Positions 12,522-20,918 of a stretch of DNA of 31,159 nucleotides are shown here, piece after piece. A program made the translations under genes and the position numbers. The notes under the pieces were generated by a model. The model was not told where the DNA came from, did no database searches, and worked only from the letters and a program-made list of their open reading frames with translations. Where the stretch lies: the IMG/VR virus record IMGVR_UViG_3300042287_000918, positions 1 through 31,159 of that record; one strand, written 5' to 3'. Source of the DNA: a virus. The first letter of the stretch is position 1; each line of letters starts with the position of its first letter.

Positions 12522-14444
12522 TTAGGAATTCGCCTGGGCGATGAGGTTTCCAACGATGGCGGTGGTTGCCACGTTTGCGAGGCGGTCCGTGTTCAACAAG
12601 TCGGATTTAGCTTTTATGGCCGTGATGTCCGAGTTCGCTGGCGCGGTGTAGGAACTGCCTGCGAGGCGTGTGCTTGTCGCTACGTCCACGCGAGCAAGCT
12701 CCACGGCGAGCTCGGTGCGTGTTGCCGAGGCGATGCTTGCCGCACTCGGCACAGATGGCGAGTTGGTGAGCGTCGTTACCGTTCCGCCGGTGATTTCCTT
12801 CGTTGGTGCGCTCCACACTGCGGACGCGTTGGCGGCTGCTGTCGGGGCTGCTGTGGTCGGGATGCTGTCGATTTTGCCACCGACACGCTCGAGGTCCGCG
12901 CGAACTGCGGCAACGATGGAGACTTCCGAGAGGTTCGTATTTCCGATCGCGCCGACGATGGCGTTGAGGACGGCTGAACCGTCGGCTTCGTTGAGGAGCG
13001 ATCCTTCGACTGCCGTTGCGATCTGTGCGGTGGTCGGCGCGGCGCTGTATGCCGAGCTTGCGAGGCGTGTGCTCACGGCGGCGTCCACTCGGGCGAGTTC
13101 GGTGGCGAGCTCGTTGCGGACTTGTGTGGCGATGGCGGCGGCGGTCGGGACGGTCGGCGCGTTGGTCAGCGTGGTCACAACGGCCAGCGTTCCGGATGGC
13201 GCGAGGCGACTGCTGACCGTTGCGTCGAGGTTGGCCAGTTTTGTGGAGTTGGCGTCCATCTCCGTGCGGATCTGGGCGACTGTCGGTGCGTTGCCTGCGC
13301 TGGAGACGGCGGCGTCAATGCGGGCTAACTCCACAGCCAGCTCGGTGCGGATCGCGGCGGCGGTGAGGACTGCCGATCCGACGCTCGCATCTACGGGGAC
13401 TCCGCTTGCCACACTTGACGCCAATGGGATAAATGCCGATCCGGTCAACGCGCCGCTTGCGTAGCTCACGCCGTTGCGGACATCGGTGGCGGCTGGCATC
13501 GCTGCGTTTGCGGTTGCGTCGATGAGGGTCTTAGCGCCTGCGGTGTCGCAGAAATTAAATACGGCGACATTGGTTCCCTTTTTTTTTAGGCGGATGCGGC
13601 CATTGACAGGGCTTTGGCCGAGCGTGCCAAATTCGATTTGCTCGACGATTGTGATCGATGATTGGCTCACCACATTGCTGACGCCAACCGCTGCGGACAA
13701 CCCAACAGAGCCACCACCAAAGCCGTTGCCGACTGCGCGGGTTACGGTGACTTGACCCGTGGATTCGTTGTTGATTGCAGGTGCGGCAACGCCACCGATG
13801 GCTTGGCCTACAACAGTTGTATTGCCTGTTGAAGTTGCTCTTACACCATAATTTGCGGAAAACGCACCACCCGTCACATTTCCAGTTATCGTGCAATTAC
13901 CGGCCCCAGTTAGGCGGATTCCCTCGCCTCCTCCAAATGAAGTGTTAGACGCGCCTGTGACATTTCCAACCACAACCAATATGGCAGCCACATTGCTAAC
14001 AGCGGCAGTTCCCGATGACAACCCTGCACCGCCTGTTAGGTTACCAGTTATTGTTAGTGTCCCTGTACCTATTGAGGTAACAACTCCATGAGCAGAGGCT
14101 GAACCTCCACTTCCCGCAAAAACATTTCCTACGATATATTGGTTTGTTACTGGGTTAGCGGTGACACATTGAAATGCAGTCGTGCCCCCATAGATGTTAG
14201 CGGTTAATGTAACGCCATCTGAAAGAGTATATGACCCGCCAGAAGTAGCTCCACCCGTGGCATCGCATCTAACCTGTCCAGCACCGCCAAGGTTGGTGGA
14301 CACATTGACAGTGACCGTGAATGAGTTTGCTACCAGCACATCGCCGCTGGCAAAGGTGACTGCCGAGGCTGTCCCGCTGGGCGTGGTGGCCCAGACATCG
14401 GCGGAGTTGATGTTCCCCGCTTTACGCGCAAAATAGGTTGGCAT
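12522..14444 (-). CDS. Tail spike/fibre protein with beta-rich N-terminus and coiled-coil repeats
   Basis: A 640-residue structural protein. Residues 1-300 are Gly/Ser/Thr/Val-rich with recurring ITGNVTGG- and VVGNV-type turns (TLTITGNLTGGAGLSSG, NCTITGNVTGGAFSANYG), which suggests a beta-helix or beta-solenoid. From about residue 370 on there are repeats of the type IRTELAVELARIDAAVSS... with VRNELATELARVDAAVSTRL and TRTELAVELARVDVATSTRL, which form trimeric coiled coils in phage fibres. It probably binds the host surface. It ends the fibre cluster directly before the lysis genes. No enzyme motif is seen. Confidence 0.75.
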   Translation of the reverse strand: MPTYFARKAGNINSADVWATTPSGTASAVTFASGDVLVANSFTVTVNVSTNLGGAGQVRCDATGGATSGGSYTLSDGVTLTANIYGGTTAFQCVTANPVTNQYIVGNVFAGSGGSASAHGVVTSIGTGTLTITGNLTGGAGLSSGTAAVSNVAAILVVVGNVTGASNTSFGGGEGIRLTGAGNCTITGNVTGGAFSANYGVRATSTGNTTVVGQAIGGVAAPAINNESTGQVTVTRAVGNGFGGGSVGLSAAVGVSNVVSQSSITIVEQIEFGTLGQSPVNGRIRLKKKGTNVAVFNFCDTAGAKTLIDATANAAMPAATDVRNGVSYASGALTGSAFIPLASSVASGVPVDASVGSAVLTAAAIRTELAVELARIDAAVSSAGNAPTVAQIRTEMDANSTKLANLDATVSSRLAPSGTLAVVTTLTNAPTVPTAAAIATQVRNELATELARVDAAVSTRLASSAYSAAPTTAQIATAVEGSLLNEADGSAVLNAIVGAIGNTNLSEVSIVAAVRADLERVGGKIDSIPTTAAPTAAANASAVWSAPTKEITGGTVTTLTNSPSVPSAASIASATRTELAVELARVDVATSTRLAGSSYTAPANSDITAIKAKSDLLNTDRLANVATTAIVGNLIAQANS

Positions 14445-14447
14445 GGC

Positions 14448-14729
14448 TTAGAGTCCTTTGGCGGCGATGTAGGATTGGAGGGCCGCTTGGATCGAACCCA
14501 CGGCCTGCTGTGTGGCTTCGTCGCTGCCAGCCAGTGAGCCGAGTGCAATTCCGATGGCAGACTCGTCTGCGGTGATGACCTCGCCGTTTTCAAGGCGGGT
14601 CGGGACAAGGCGCATGGCGACATTGGCGTCTGAAGAACCATCGCCCAGATACCGGCCCGATATGGCCAAATTGAGCGAGAGTTTTGGGTAGGTTTTGCCG
14701 TCGATTTGGAGTGGGTTTGTAGCGTTCAT
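14448..14729 (-). CDS. Small tail-region protein of unknown function
   Basis: A 93-residue protein from ATG 14729: MNATNPLQIDGKTYPKLSLN at the start, with DEATQQAVGSIQAALQSYIAAKGL at the end. The first half is beta-rich (SLNLAISGRYLGDGSSDANVAMRLVPTR) and the end is one helix. It sits between two fibre-type genes and is probably a virion or fibre assembly component. Not recognised. Confidence 0.65.
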   Translation of the reverse strand: MNATNPLQIDGKTYPKLSLNLAISGRYLGDGSSDANVAMRLVPTRLENGEVITADESAIGIALGSLAGSDEATQQAVGSIQAALQSYIAAKGL

Positions 14730-14748
14730 AGGTGTTGGATTTTTTAGG

Positions 14749-15114
14749 TTAAGAAAATTGGAGATTGGTTTTGTTTGACCACGCGCCGGTGGCGCTGGCT
14801 TCGCCGGTGACTTCGCCTGCGGCGTCGGTGGTGGTGCGGGAGATGTCCCAGAGGGCCGAGTCGTAGATGCTGCCGCTGTTTGGGAAGTCGGCGTAGGCGA
14901 GTTTGCCGTAGAAAAGGTTTGAGCCGATGATGTCGAAAACTTCGACTTTATCGGGCACGGGACGAGTGCCGATGCGGAAGACATTGCCGCTTGCGTCTTT
15001 TGAATACAGGCAATGGTCGGCGAGGTTTTGGACTAGCTCTCCGACTGCGAGATCGCCAGCGAGTGGGATCTTGCCAAGGACGGAGGATTTTTTGGGAATG
15101 ATTTGTGTGGCCAT
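14749..15114 (-). CDS. Small tail fibre protein sharing a C-terminal tag with the 544-residue fibre
   Basis: A 121-residue protein. The N-terminus (GDLAVGELVQNLADHCLYSKDASGNVFRIG, residues 19-48) is the short 'GELa.n..d..lY.kd..G.v..ig' module common in phage tail fibre N-termini. The last 30 residues (RTTTDAAGEVTGEASATGAW...) closely resemble the end of the 544-residue fibre (RSTTDAAGRVLAVATATGSW...). This tag may be an interaction or trimerisation unit exchanged between fibre genes. Confidence 0.7.
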   Translation of the reverse strand: MATQIIPKKSSVLGKIPLAGDLAVGELVQNLADHCLYSKDASGNVFRIGTRPVPDKVEVFDIIGSNLFYGKLAYADFPNSGSIYDSALWDISRTTTDAAGEVTGEASATGAWSNKTNLQFS

Positions 15115-15184
15115 GTGGCTTGTTTATTTCGCGGAGACCCCCGCGTGGCGAGGCGCTATGGAGCGCCCCGCCGGGGTTGGTTGG

Positions 15185-16078
15185 TTAGTAGGTGCCGCCG
15201 TCGATGCTGGCCTCGAGGCTGTCCAGGCGTGCGTCTAGCGCGTCGTCTGCACTGGTCCTGGCTGCTGCCTCTGCCGTGATGTTGGTCTGTAGGCTGGTGT
15301 CAGCACTCGCTCTCGTGCTGGCCTCGCTTGTGATATTTGACTGAAGTGTCGAGTCTCCGCTGGCTCTCGAGCTGGCCTCGGCCGTGATATTTGACTGAAG
15401 AGTCGTGTCGGCGGCTGCGCGTGCGGACTCTTCGGTGTTGATGTCGGCCTCTGCTGCTGTGACTCTACCGGCCAATGCTGTGGCGGCTGTGTTGGTCACG
15501 CCAAGCGCGGTGGTCAGCGTTGCATCACCGGCTTCACGGCTCGAGACTTCGGCTGCGAGTGCGGCGTTGTTGCTGGTCACATAACCGGCGAATGCGGAAT
15601 CGTTGGTCGTGTCGACCGAATTGATCAAGCTGACGATCTCGGCGAAGCTGTCCTTGTCGGCATCAGCGGCGGAGAGGATCGCGTCAACGCGATTTTTTTC
15701 CGTTGTGATCTTGCCGTCGAGGGTCGTGTCAGCGCTGGAGCGAGCGGAGGCTTCTGAGCTGATCGCGGCGGCGCGGTCTGTGAGCTCTTGTGCGAGTCCT
15801 GCGGCGATGCCACTTTCAGCACTTTGCGCCCGTGAAATTTCCGAATTCAGCGAGGAGGTGAGTGTCGAGTCGCCTGAGCTGCGAAGCGCTGCTTCTGCTG
15901 CTACGGCGTCATTGACGAAGGTCTTCTTGGAGAAGATGTGCTCTCCCGCTATTGGCAAAACGCCTTCAGCGGTTCCGATGAAAAAACTCTTGTTTGTGGA
16001 GTCGAAGGCGACCTCGCCGACTTGAAGAGAAACCGGACTACCGGAACCTCTTTTTACGCGAATGATTGGATTGGGCAT
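15185..16078 (-). CDS. Coiled-coil tail fibre protein with 18-residue repeats
   Basis: A 297-residue protein. The N-terminus (IIRVKRGSGSPVSLQVGEVAFDSTNKSFFIG, residues 5-35) is a typical virion-attachment module. Residues 60-290 are a long alanine- and serine-rich coiled coil with ARSSADTTL-like units. Three near-perfect 18-residue repeats (about 219-272, ARAAADTTLQSNITAEAS type) end it. This resembles lambda Stf-type shaft sequence, so it forms a trimeric fibre. The mRNA leader (16082-16114) has no G on the coding strand. It probably links the tail to the receptor-binding genes around it. Confidence 0.8.
   Translation of the reverse strand: MPNPIIRVKRGSGSPVSLQVGEVAFDSTNKSFFIGTAEGVLPIAGEHIFSKKTFVNDAVAAEAALRSSGDSTLTSSLNSEISRAQSAESGIAAGLAQELTDRAAAISSEASARSSADTTLDGKITTEKNRVDAILSAADADKDSFAEIVSLINSVDTTNDSAFAGYVTSNNAALAAEVSSREAGDATLTTALGVTNTAATALAGRVTAAEADINTEESARAAADTTLQSNITAEASSRASGDSTLQSNITSEASTRASADTSLQTNITAEAAARTSADDALDARLDSLEASIDGGTY
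15263..15424. repeat. 54-bp coding tandem repeats in the fibre gene
   Basis: Three consecutive 54-bp units encode 18-residue coiled-coil repeats (TLQSNITAEAS type) near the 3' end of the 297-residue fibre gene. The units differ at several bases. Recombination between them could change the fibre length. Confidence 0.7.
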
Positions 16079-16131
16079 GGCTAATTAGGGTGTTGTTGGT
16101 TTTGGTTGGGTGTTCGTGGGTAGGGAGATTG

Positions 16132-16359
16132 TCAAAAACTGCCGCAGTCGATGACCGGGATCATTAGGGCGTAGGCGGTTGCGGTAGGGCTCCAGCGGTA
16201 GGGCATGCCTTCGTCGAGGGCCATGTAGAGGCGGTCGGATTTGCCGGGGGTGGGAAAATTGGAGCGGGTGGGATATTCGACGACGATGCCTGGCAGCGTG
16301 AGGTCGAAGCTCGAGAGGTCGAGTTGCTGGGTTAGGTTGCTCTCGGTGATTGTTGTCAT
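16132..16359 (-). CDS. Small tail-fibre-associated protein
   Basis: A 75-residue protein from ATG 16359, overlapping the stop of the 544-residue fibre gene (ATGA). It begins MTTITESNLTQQLDLSSFDL and has LPGIVVEYPTRSNFPTPGKS and a C-terminus LIPVIDCGSF-like ending. It is beta-rich, with no membrane segment and no known domain. The strict coupling to the fibre suggests a chaperone or cap for it. Confidence 0.65.
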   Translation of the reverse strand: MTTITESNLTQQLDLSSFDLTLPGIVVEYPTRSNFPTPGKSDRLYMALDEGMPYRWSPTATAYALMIPVIDCGSF

Positions 16360-17990
16360 GCGAAAACGAGAGTCTCCCGGTTGAGCCACGATCCGGTGGC
16401 GGTGGCGACTGCGAGGACGCGCCCGGCGGCGTCGGTCGTGGAGCGGCGGACGGTCCACGATGTGGCGGTCTCTGGCAGGGCTGGCAAGGCGGGGCGGTTG
16501 GCGTTGAGGAGTCGCCCGCTGTAGGTAGTGAGGCCGTCGAGGCTTTGGTCGAAGGCGAAAAGGTAGAGGGTCGGATCGAGCGGGGGCTGGACGGTGCGCA
16601 GGCCGAGGGCGGTGCAACTGATCTGCATTCCGGCGGCGGGCGCGGCGTCAAAGGTGATCGTGCCGGTGGCTTCGCTGACGAGGTAGTCGGTGGTGGGGGT
16701 CTGCGTGACGCCATTGAGGGCGACGAGGACATGCTCGGGGTCGTTGCCTGCGAGGCCGTCGATGAGGAATGTGGTCGCGGTGCCGTCGCCGGTGCGGACG
16801 GTGGTGTTGATGCTGAGGCCGGGGGCCGATGCGACGATGTAATCGGAGAGGCCGGTGATGTCCGTGGCGGGGTGCGTGTGGATCGCGTCGGCTTTGTTGG
16901 CGGATACCCAGAGATCGTAGGCGGGCGACCCGGTCGTCGCAGTAAATAGCGCCCAGCTAGAATGGCCGGGTGGGTAGCCTGGATTGTTCGGGTTTGAAAC
17001 TCTTTTGTAGAGGAGTCCGTCGGTGTAGGTAACGACGTCTCCGAAAGTGTAGTCTAGGCCGTTGTTATAATCGCCGCGATAGTTGACTGCCTGGGGCTGG
17101 AGGGCGGTGTCGGCCTTGGCTCCCTGCGCTGCGGTGGCTTTGCCGTCGATCTGCGTCTGGAGCGATCCGATGCTGGCGGCGGCTTCGGCGATGCTGTCCA
17201 GCGCTGCCGGATCGAGGTTCGCGGCGAGGTAGTCGATTCTCTGGCCAAGGGCGGAATCTGAGGCAGTGAGGGCGGCGAGGTCGGCATTTAGGCCGGTGAT
17301 CTCGCCTTTGAGATGCGTGTGCGCGGACGGCGCAAATGTGGCTGGCTTGCCGGTAAGGGAGGACCAATCGACGGGCGGGGAGACGGCAACGACGGCGCTG
17401 GCGAAGTCGGTGATGTCGGCAGAGGTGTGCGTGTGGGCGGATGGGGCGAATGTGGCGGGCTTGCCGGTGACGCTGGCCCATGTGGGAGGAGGGGCAAGAA
17501 GTGCGATGGCCTGCGCGGTCCGCAGCGGGGTCATCCAGGCGGAGTTGTCTGTGCCTGCCTCGGCTTGCGCTTGGGTGGCTTTGCCGTCGGGCATGGCGGC
17601 GGGTGTGCCTTCGGTGCCGATGATGACGGAGTTCTGGATCTCGACGGGGAGAGTGGCGGTGCGGGTGGCTTCGCCGGTGGAGGTCCACTTGACCTCGAGA
17701 AGGGCGGTGACTACGGCGGGGGAGGATGCGAATGCGGCCTCGAGGGGGATCGTGTTGAGGTCGAGCACTCCTCCGGCGGCGAGGGCGAGGAAATTGGCGT
17801 CGGCGTAGGTGGCTTTTAGCGCGGTCGTGAAGGTCGTGCCGGCGGGGGTTGGCACAGCCGCCCCGCGTTGGACGAACTGGATCTCGAGGGCGAGGAGGTC
17901 GCGGCGCTTGAGCGTGAGCGCGGGGAGAGCGGCGGAGGATGCCGCGCTTTTTACGAACCGCCGAGATGTGAGATCGATGAATAACTTCAT
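16356..17990 (-). CDS. Tail fibre protein with HxH motifs, paralogue of the 424-residue fibre
   Basis: A 544-residue fibre. The N-terminus (MKLFIDLTSRRFV...LTLKRRDLLALEIQF) is related to that of the 424-residue fibre (MRIFIDIDSRKIL...LEFKRRDNDAFEVQF), and both go on with LEV.W and a segment ending in W-M-(T/S)-P-L-R-(T/V)-A-Q-A-I. The middle has 'SWxxLTGKPATFAPSAHTH' type repeats, where the HxH pairs can bind metal in trimeric fibres such as T4 gp37. The C-terminus carries a tag shared with the 121-residue protein. It is probably one of two versions of the same attachment structure. TTTGACA lies 20 nt before its start. Confidence 0.8.
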   Translation of the reverse strand: MKLFIDLTSRRFVKSAASSAALPALTLKRRDLLALEIQFVQRGAAVPTPAGTTFTTALKATYADANFLALAAGGVLDLNTIPLEAAFASSPAVVTALLEVKWTSTGEATRTATLPVEIQNSVIIGTEGTPAAMPDGKATQAQAEAGTDNSAWMTPLRTAQAIALLAPPPTWASVTGKPATFAPSAHTHTSADITDFASAVVAVSPPVDWSSLTGKPATFAPSAHTHLKGEITGLNADLAALTASDSALGQRIDYLAANLDPAALDSIAEAAASIGSLQTQIDGKATAAQGAKADTALQPQAVNYRGDYNNGLDYTFGDVVTYTDGLLYKRVSNPNNPGYPPGHSSWALFTATTGSPAYDLWVSANKADAIHTHPATDITGLSDYIVASAPGLSINTTVRTGDGTATTFLIDGLAGNDPEHVLVALNGVTQTPTTDYLVSEATGTITFDAAPAAGMQISCTALGLRTVQPPLDPTLYLFAFDQSLDGLTTYSGRLLNANRPALPALPETATSWTVRRSTTDAAGRVLAVATATGSWLNRETLVFA

Positions 17991-18061
17991 GCCGCTACGA
18001 GGCGGCGTGATGTCAAATGCGCGGGGGGCGCGGAACTAGGTCAGGAGCGGAGCGGAGGGGG

Positions 18062-19258
18062 TTATACAGTAGGCCAGAGCTTTTGCGCGCCGTAGTAGAC
18101 AGCCGTGGCGGGAGTAGAACCTGCATAAATTGCGGTGGCGATGCTGCTGCCTTTGTAGAGTGGCGGGACATCTTGGATTTCATATCGTTGAATGGATCCA
18201 GCACTGGATGGGGCGATTGCTGTTTCGCCATTGTCGGAAATTGGATTACCTATCCAAAGATAAGATACCGGCGTAAATCTCACAAAGTCCCAAACCGTCC
18301 CATCCCACGAATAAAGAGCGCGACTTGAAATTTGGTTTATGGTTACAAGCGTTCCCGAACTATTTAACCTCGCTGATCCATCGGTTAAATCTCCTCCGAG
18401 CTGTGCCCAAGTTGATCCTGTTTTTTTGTAAATTTTTACACCGGCATTTTGGATTGCGATAACCGACCCGTCAAAATTTACAGAGAATGTGGATGAGTTA
18501 GAGGTCAATGACGCTGAAAATTCGTATGAAAAGGCGTAAGCTGAACCGTTCCAAGAAAACAGTTTTATCGACCCTCCTATCAAAACAAAAACATGATTTC
18601 CATCCACAGAAATCTCAAAACCTCTGTAATTATTTCCGTAAGGGCCGTTAGTAGGGAACCAAAGGCTGGTGCGCGTGCCAGAAATTCCTGCATTTATTTC
18701 TATAAGATTCCCTCCCGGCCCACTGTAATAGACAAACCCTAAAGCCCCGTTGTCGGAAAATAAAATGCTTTTAGGAGTGTATGCACTGGGGCTATTCGGG
18801 TTATTTGCAGCAGGAGATATACTTGTTCCAGTCTGGCTACTCGGCGAGGATGGGTTTGCAGCTATAAACGGAAGGTAATTTATTGGGCTTGTGCCGCTAA
18901 CGGAGATCCCATAATAGCCGGTTGTGTCCGGCGTAAAAAACTTAAAATCCCAAGCAACCGACGCCCCGTTCGCCGAAATTTCCAGTAATCCAACTCCTTC
19001 GTCGTAAGCTCCAGTCACAGGAGTATCTCCCCCAAGGCCCGGAACTAAAGAAGACCATGCCGAACCGTCCCAATCAGTCGCACGGATTCTACCTTTATAG
19101 ACGGTTGTAAATGAATAAAAAGTATAAGCATTCACATCCTTGCATCGCAAAAATCCGCGCATCCCATTTGCGGTTAATTGCACAGCCGTCGGGGTGCCCA
19201 CATTGCCAATGCCAACAGAGGGACTTGGCGACCCTTTTTTAGTTAAGGCAAAGCTCAT
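18062..19258 (-). CDS. Receptor-binding-type protein, beta-propeller-like repeats
   Basis: A 398-residue protein rich in beta strands. Recurrent units of the form 'ISxDGxxVxVL...IKLFSWNGSAYAF', 'VNFDGSVIAIQNAG.KIYKKTGSTWAQLG' and 'TLVTINQISSRALYSWDGTVWDFV' look like propeller blades. The end (YKGSSIATAIYAGSTPATAVYYGAQKLWP) is the tip sequence found on many phage tail proteins. Its coding DNA is clearly AT-richer than the fibres on both sides. This suggests recent acquisition of a host-range gene. It starts by ATGA overlap with the 424-residue fibre. Confidence 0.7.
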   Translation of the reverse strand: MSFALTKKGSPSPSVGIGNVGTPTAVQLTANGMRGFLRCKDVNAYTFYSFTTVYKGRIRATDWDGSAWSSLVPGLGGDTPVTGAYDEGVGLLEISANGASVAWDFKFFTPDTTGYYGISVSGTSPINYLPFIAANPSSPSSQTGTSISPAANNPNSPSAYTPKSILFSDNGALGFVYYSGPGGNLIEINAGISGTRTSLWFPTNGPYGNNYRGFEISVDGNHVFVLIGGSIKLFSWNGSAYAFSYEFSASLTSNSSTFSVNFDGSVIAIQNAGVKIYKKTGSTWAQLGGDLTDGSARLNSSGTLVTINQISSRALYSWDGTVWDFVRFTPVSYLWIGNPISDNGETAIAPSSAGSIQRYEIQDVPPLYKGSSIATAIYAGSTPATAVYYGAQKLWPTV

Positions 19259-20529
19259 CCTGTGACGATGTAGAGAGTCGTTTCGACTGGGGACGCAGGG
19301 AGCGAAGCGACAACCGCCACAGTTGTGATGCCGCCAGTTAAATTTAACAGCCGCGAGTCGTTGCCTTGGCAGTAGGTGCCAGCGGTGGTGCCAAAAGTGT
19401 GCGTGTGATTGCCTTCGGCAAACCTTCCGGCAACCATTCCAAACTGTCCTGCCTGCAATACCCCGCTGGTGCCCGTGATGATTGGCACTCCGCTGGTCGT
19501 GCCGATGGCTCCGGCATTGGAGATGTTCCCGTGCGTGTGCGCTGTCGGTGTGCGGGCGTCGGAGAGTCGGGAGTCATTGCCGATGCAGACCGTGCTGGAT
19601 GTTGTGCCTGTCGGGATGCGGGCGATGGCGAGCGTGCCGCTGGTGATGTCGGTCGCGGCGTGGGGGTGTGTGGAAGCCGCGTAACTCCCTACTGCCTGCT
19701 TGCCATCTAGCGCCGTCTGCAAGCCAGTAGTGTCCGAAATAGCGTGGGTGTGGGCCTCTGGCGGGAAGGTGCTGGGTACATCCGTCAGGTCGTTGTAGCT
19801 GGTGCTGCCGCTTGGCGTCTGCGGCACCCATGCTGTGCCGTCCCAAGTGACGACTTGGCCGCTTGTGGCGGTGGATTGTGTGAGCTCGGAAAGCGGGTGG
19901 GTGTGAGTCGCTGGCGTGAATGTGGTGGGCTTGTCGGTCAGGTCATTCCATGACGAGACGCCCCCTCCGCCTCCGCCCAGCTCTTCGATGGCTTGGGCCA
20001 CGCGCAAGGGCGACATCCATTTTGTGTTATCGGAGCCGTCTTCGGCTTCGGCCTGGGTAGCAAGGAAATTGGGTGTGCTCGAGGTATAGAAAAGCGGCAA
20101 GTCGGCTGGCGCGCCTTCGTCGCCACGGATAACATCGTTGAAGATCGTGATCGGGAGCGTCAGCGAGGAGCCGACGGAAGAGCCGCTCATCCACTGCACC
20201 TCGAGCATTGCGGTGATGCTGGCGGGTTCTGTGGGGAATAGTGCCTCGAGTGCCGTGGTGTTGAGGTTGAACGATCCGGTGTAAACGGTGTCCGCGCCGG
20301 TGCCTGTGACTGAGAGCGTGTCCGTGGCTAGAAACTCTCCTGCAAAATCCTCCGCCGCCTTTACTCCCACGCGGGCGATCGTGCCGACGGGCAGCGTCTG
20401 GACGGCACCGTCGCGCAGGAACTGCACCTCGAACGCATCGTTGTCCCGGCGCTTAAATTCCAGACGGGTCGCGGGGCGGGTGGCGGTGGTAAGAATCTTC
20501 CGGGAATCGATGTCTATGAATATACGCAT
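19255..20529 (-). CDS. Tail fibre protein with HxH repeats
   Basis: A 424-residue protein starting at ATG 20529, where AAGG lies seven bases upstream and TTTGACA 18 nt upstream. The N-terminal 190 residues resemble the 544-residue fibre. The centre has 'SWNDLTDKPTTFTPATHTHP', 'SYNDLTDVPSTFPPEAHTHA', 'YAASTHPHAATDITSG', 'TAHTHGNISNAG' and 'EGNHTHTFGTT', five HxH sites like those that hold iron in needle-shaped fibres. It probably makes the side or central tail fibre. It is coupled to the 398-residue receptor-binding-type gene. Confidence 0.8.
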   Translation of the reverse strand: MRIFIDIDSRKILTTATRPATRLEFKRRDNDAFEVQFLRDGAVQTLPVGTIARVGVKAAEDFAGEFLATDTLSVTGTGADTVYTGSFNLNTTALEALFPTEPASITAMLEVQWMSGSSVGSSLTLPITIFNDVIRGDEGAPADLPLFYTSSTPNFLATQAEAEDGSDNTKWMSPLRVAQAIEELGGGGGGVSSWNDLTDKPTTFTPATHTHPLSELTQSTATSGQVVTWDGTAWVPQTPSGSTSYNDLTDVPSTFPPEAHTHAISDTTGLQTALDGKQAVGSYAASTHPHAATDITSGTLAIARIPTGTTSSTVCIGNDSRLSDARTPTAHTHGNISNAGAIGTTSGVPIITGTSGVLQAGQFGMVAGRFAEGNHTHTFGTTAGTYCQGNDSRLLNLTGGITTVAVVASLPASPVETTLYIVTG

Positions 20530-20570
20530 GCTATTGCCTTGAGGGGGTGTCAAAAGCAGACGGGGAGGGC

Positions 20571-20650
20571 TTACGCGGAGGCGCGGGGGTCGCGGAGGGG
20601 GGAGAGAAACTGGAAACTGGAAACCGGAGACTTGAGACTTGAAACCTCGA
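20571..20650. repeat. Host-type low-complexity repeats, copy 2 (CGCGGAGG and GAAACTGG units)
   Basis: CGCGGAGG-like units (20573-20600) are followed by GAAACTGGAAACTGGAAACC-type and GAGACTTGAGACTTGAAACC-type units (20606-20646). The block encodes the odd C-terminus of the Cys-rich gene. The same families recur at 21465-21530 and 1137-1172, so they behave as dispersed elements. Confidence 0.6.
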
Positions 20651-20918
20651 TGGCTTCCCACTTGCCGAGAGGACATCGCTCGGTTGCCATGCGGAGTTTT
20701 GCCCAAGTCGAGCACCCGCACTTGCGGCAGCGGCCCGTGGCGTTGAGTGCGGTGGCGTCCCATTCGGGACAGGCTTTGCACGTTGCTTCGCGGGCGGCGA
20801 GTGCTTCGGGTGGCGTGGTCGCGAAGCCGCCGCGAGCGAAGCGATGCGCGGCGTTGCCGAATCGGGCGAGCATTTGGGCGCGGCGTGTTGCGCGATAGAT
20901 TGATAAATTTATACTCAC
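20571..20918 (-). CDS. Small Cys-rich (zinc ribbon-like) tail-region protein
   Basis: A 115-residue protein starting at GTG 20918, overlapping the upstream stop (GTGA). Residues 47-82 hold CKAC (47-50), GRCRKCGC (62-69) and RCPLGKW (81-87). This is the C..C...GRC.kCGC....CPLGKW pattern of small phage proteins that sit among tail genes and probably bind zinc. The last 25 residues (SSLKSPVSSFQF...) are encoded by intergenic-type repeat DNA, so the stop codon has probably been moved downstream by a repeat insertion. Function unknown. Confidence 0.7.
   Translation of the reverse strand: MSINLSIYRATRRAQMLARFGNAAHRFARGGFATTPPEALAAREATCKACPEWDATALNATGRCRKCGCSTWAKLRMATERCPLGKWEAIEVSSLKSPVSSFQFLSPLRDPRASA

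Noticed and set aside
15115-15184. GC-rich hairpin between fibre genes (GGCGCT...AGCGCC)
   Set aside because: It has no T-tract on the transcribed strand and no conserved partner was seen, so I do not call it a terminator.
15263-15424. Regular repeats suggestive of a CRISPR array
   Set aside because: The repeat unit is 54 bp with no unique spacers and is coding coiled coil; no cas genes are present.
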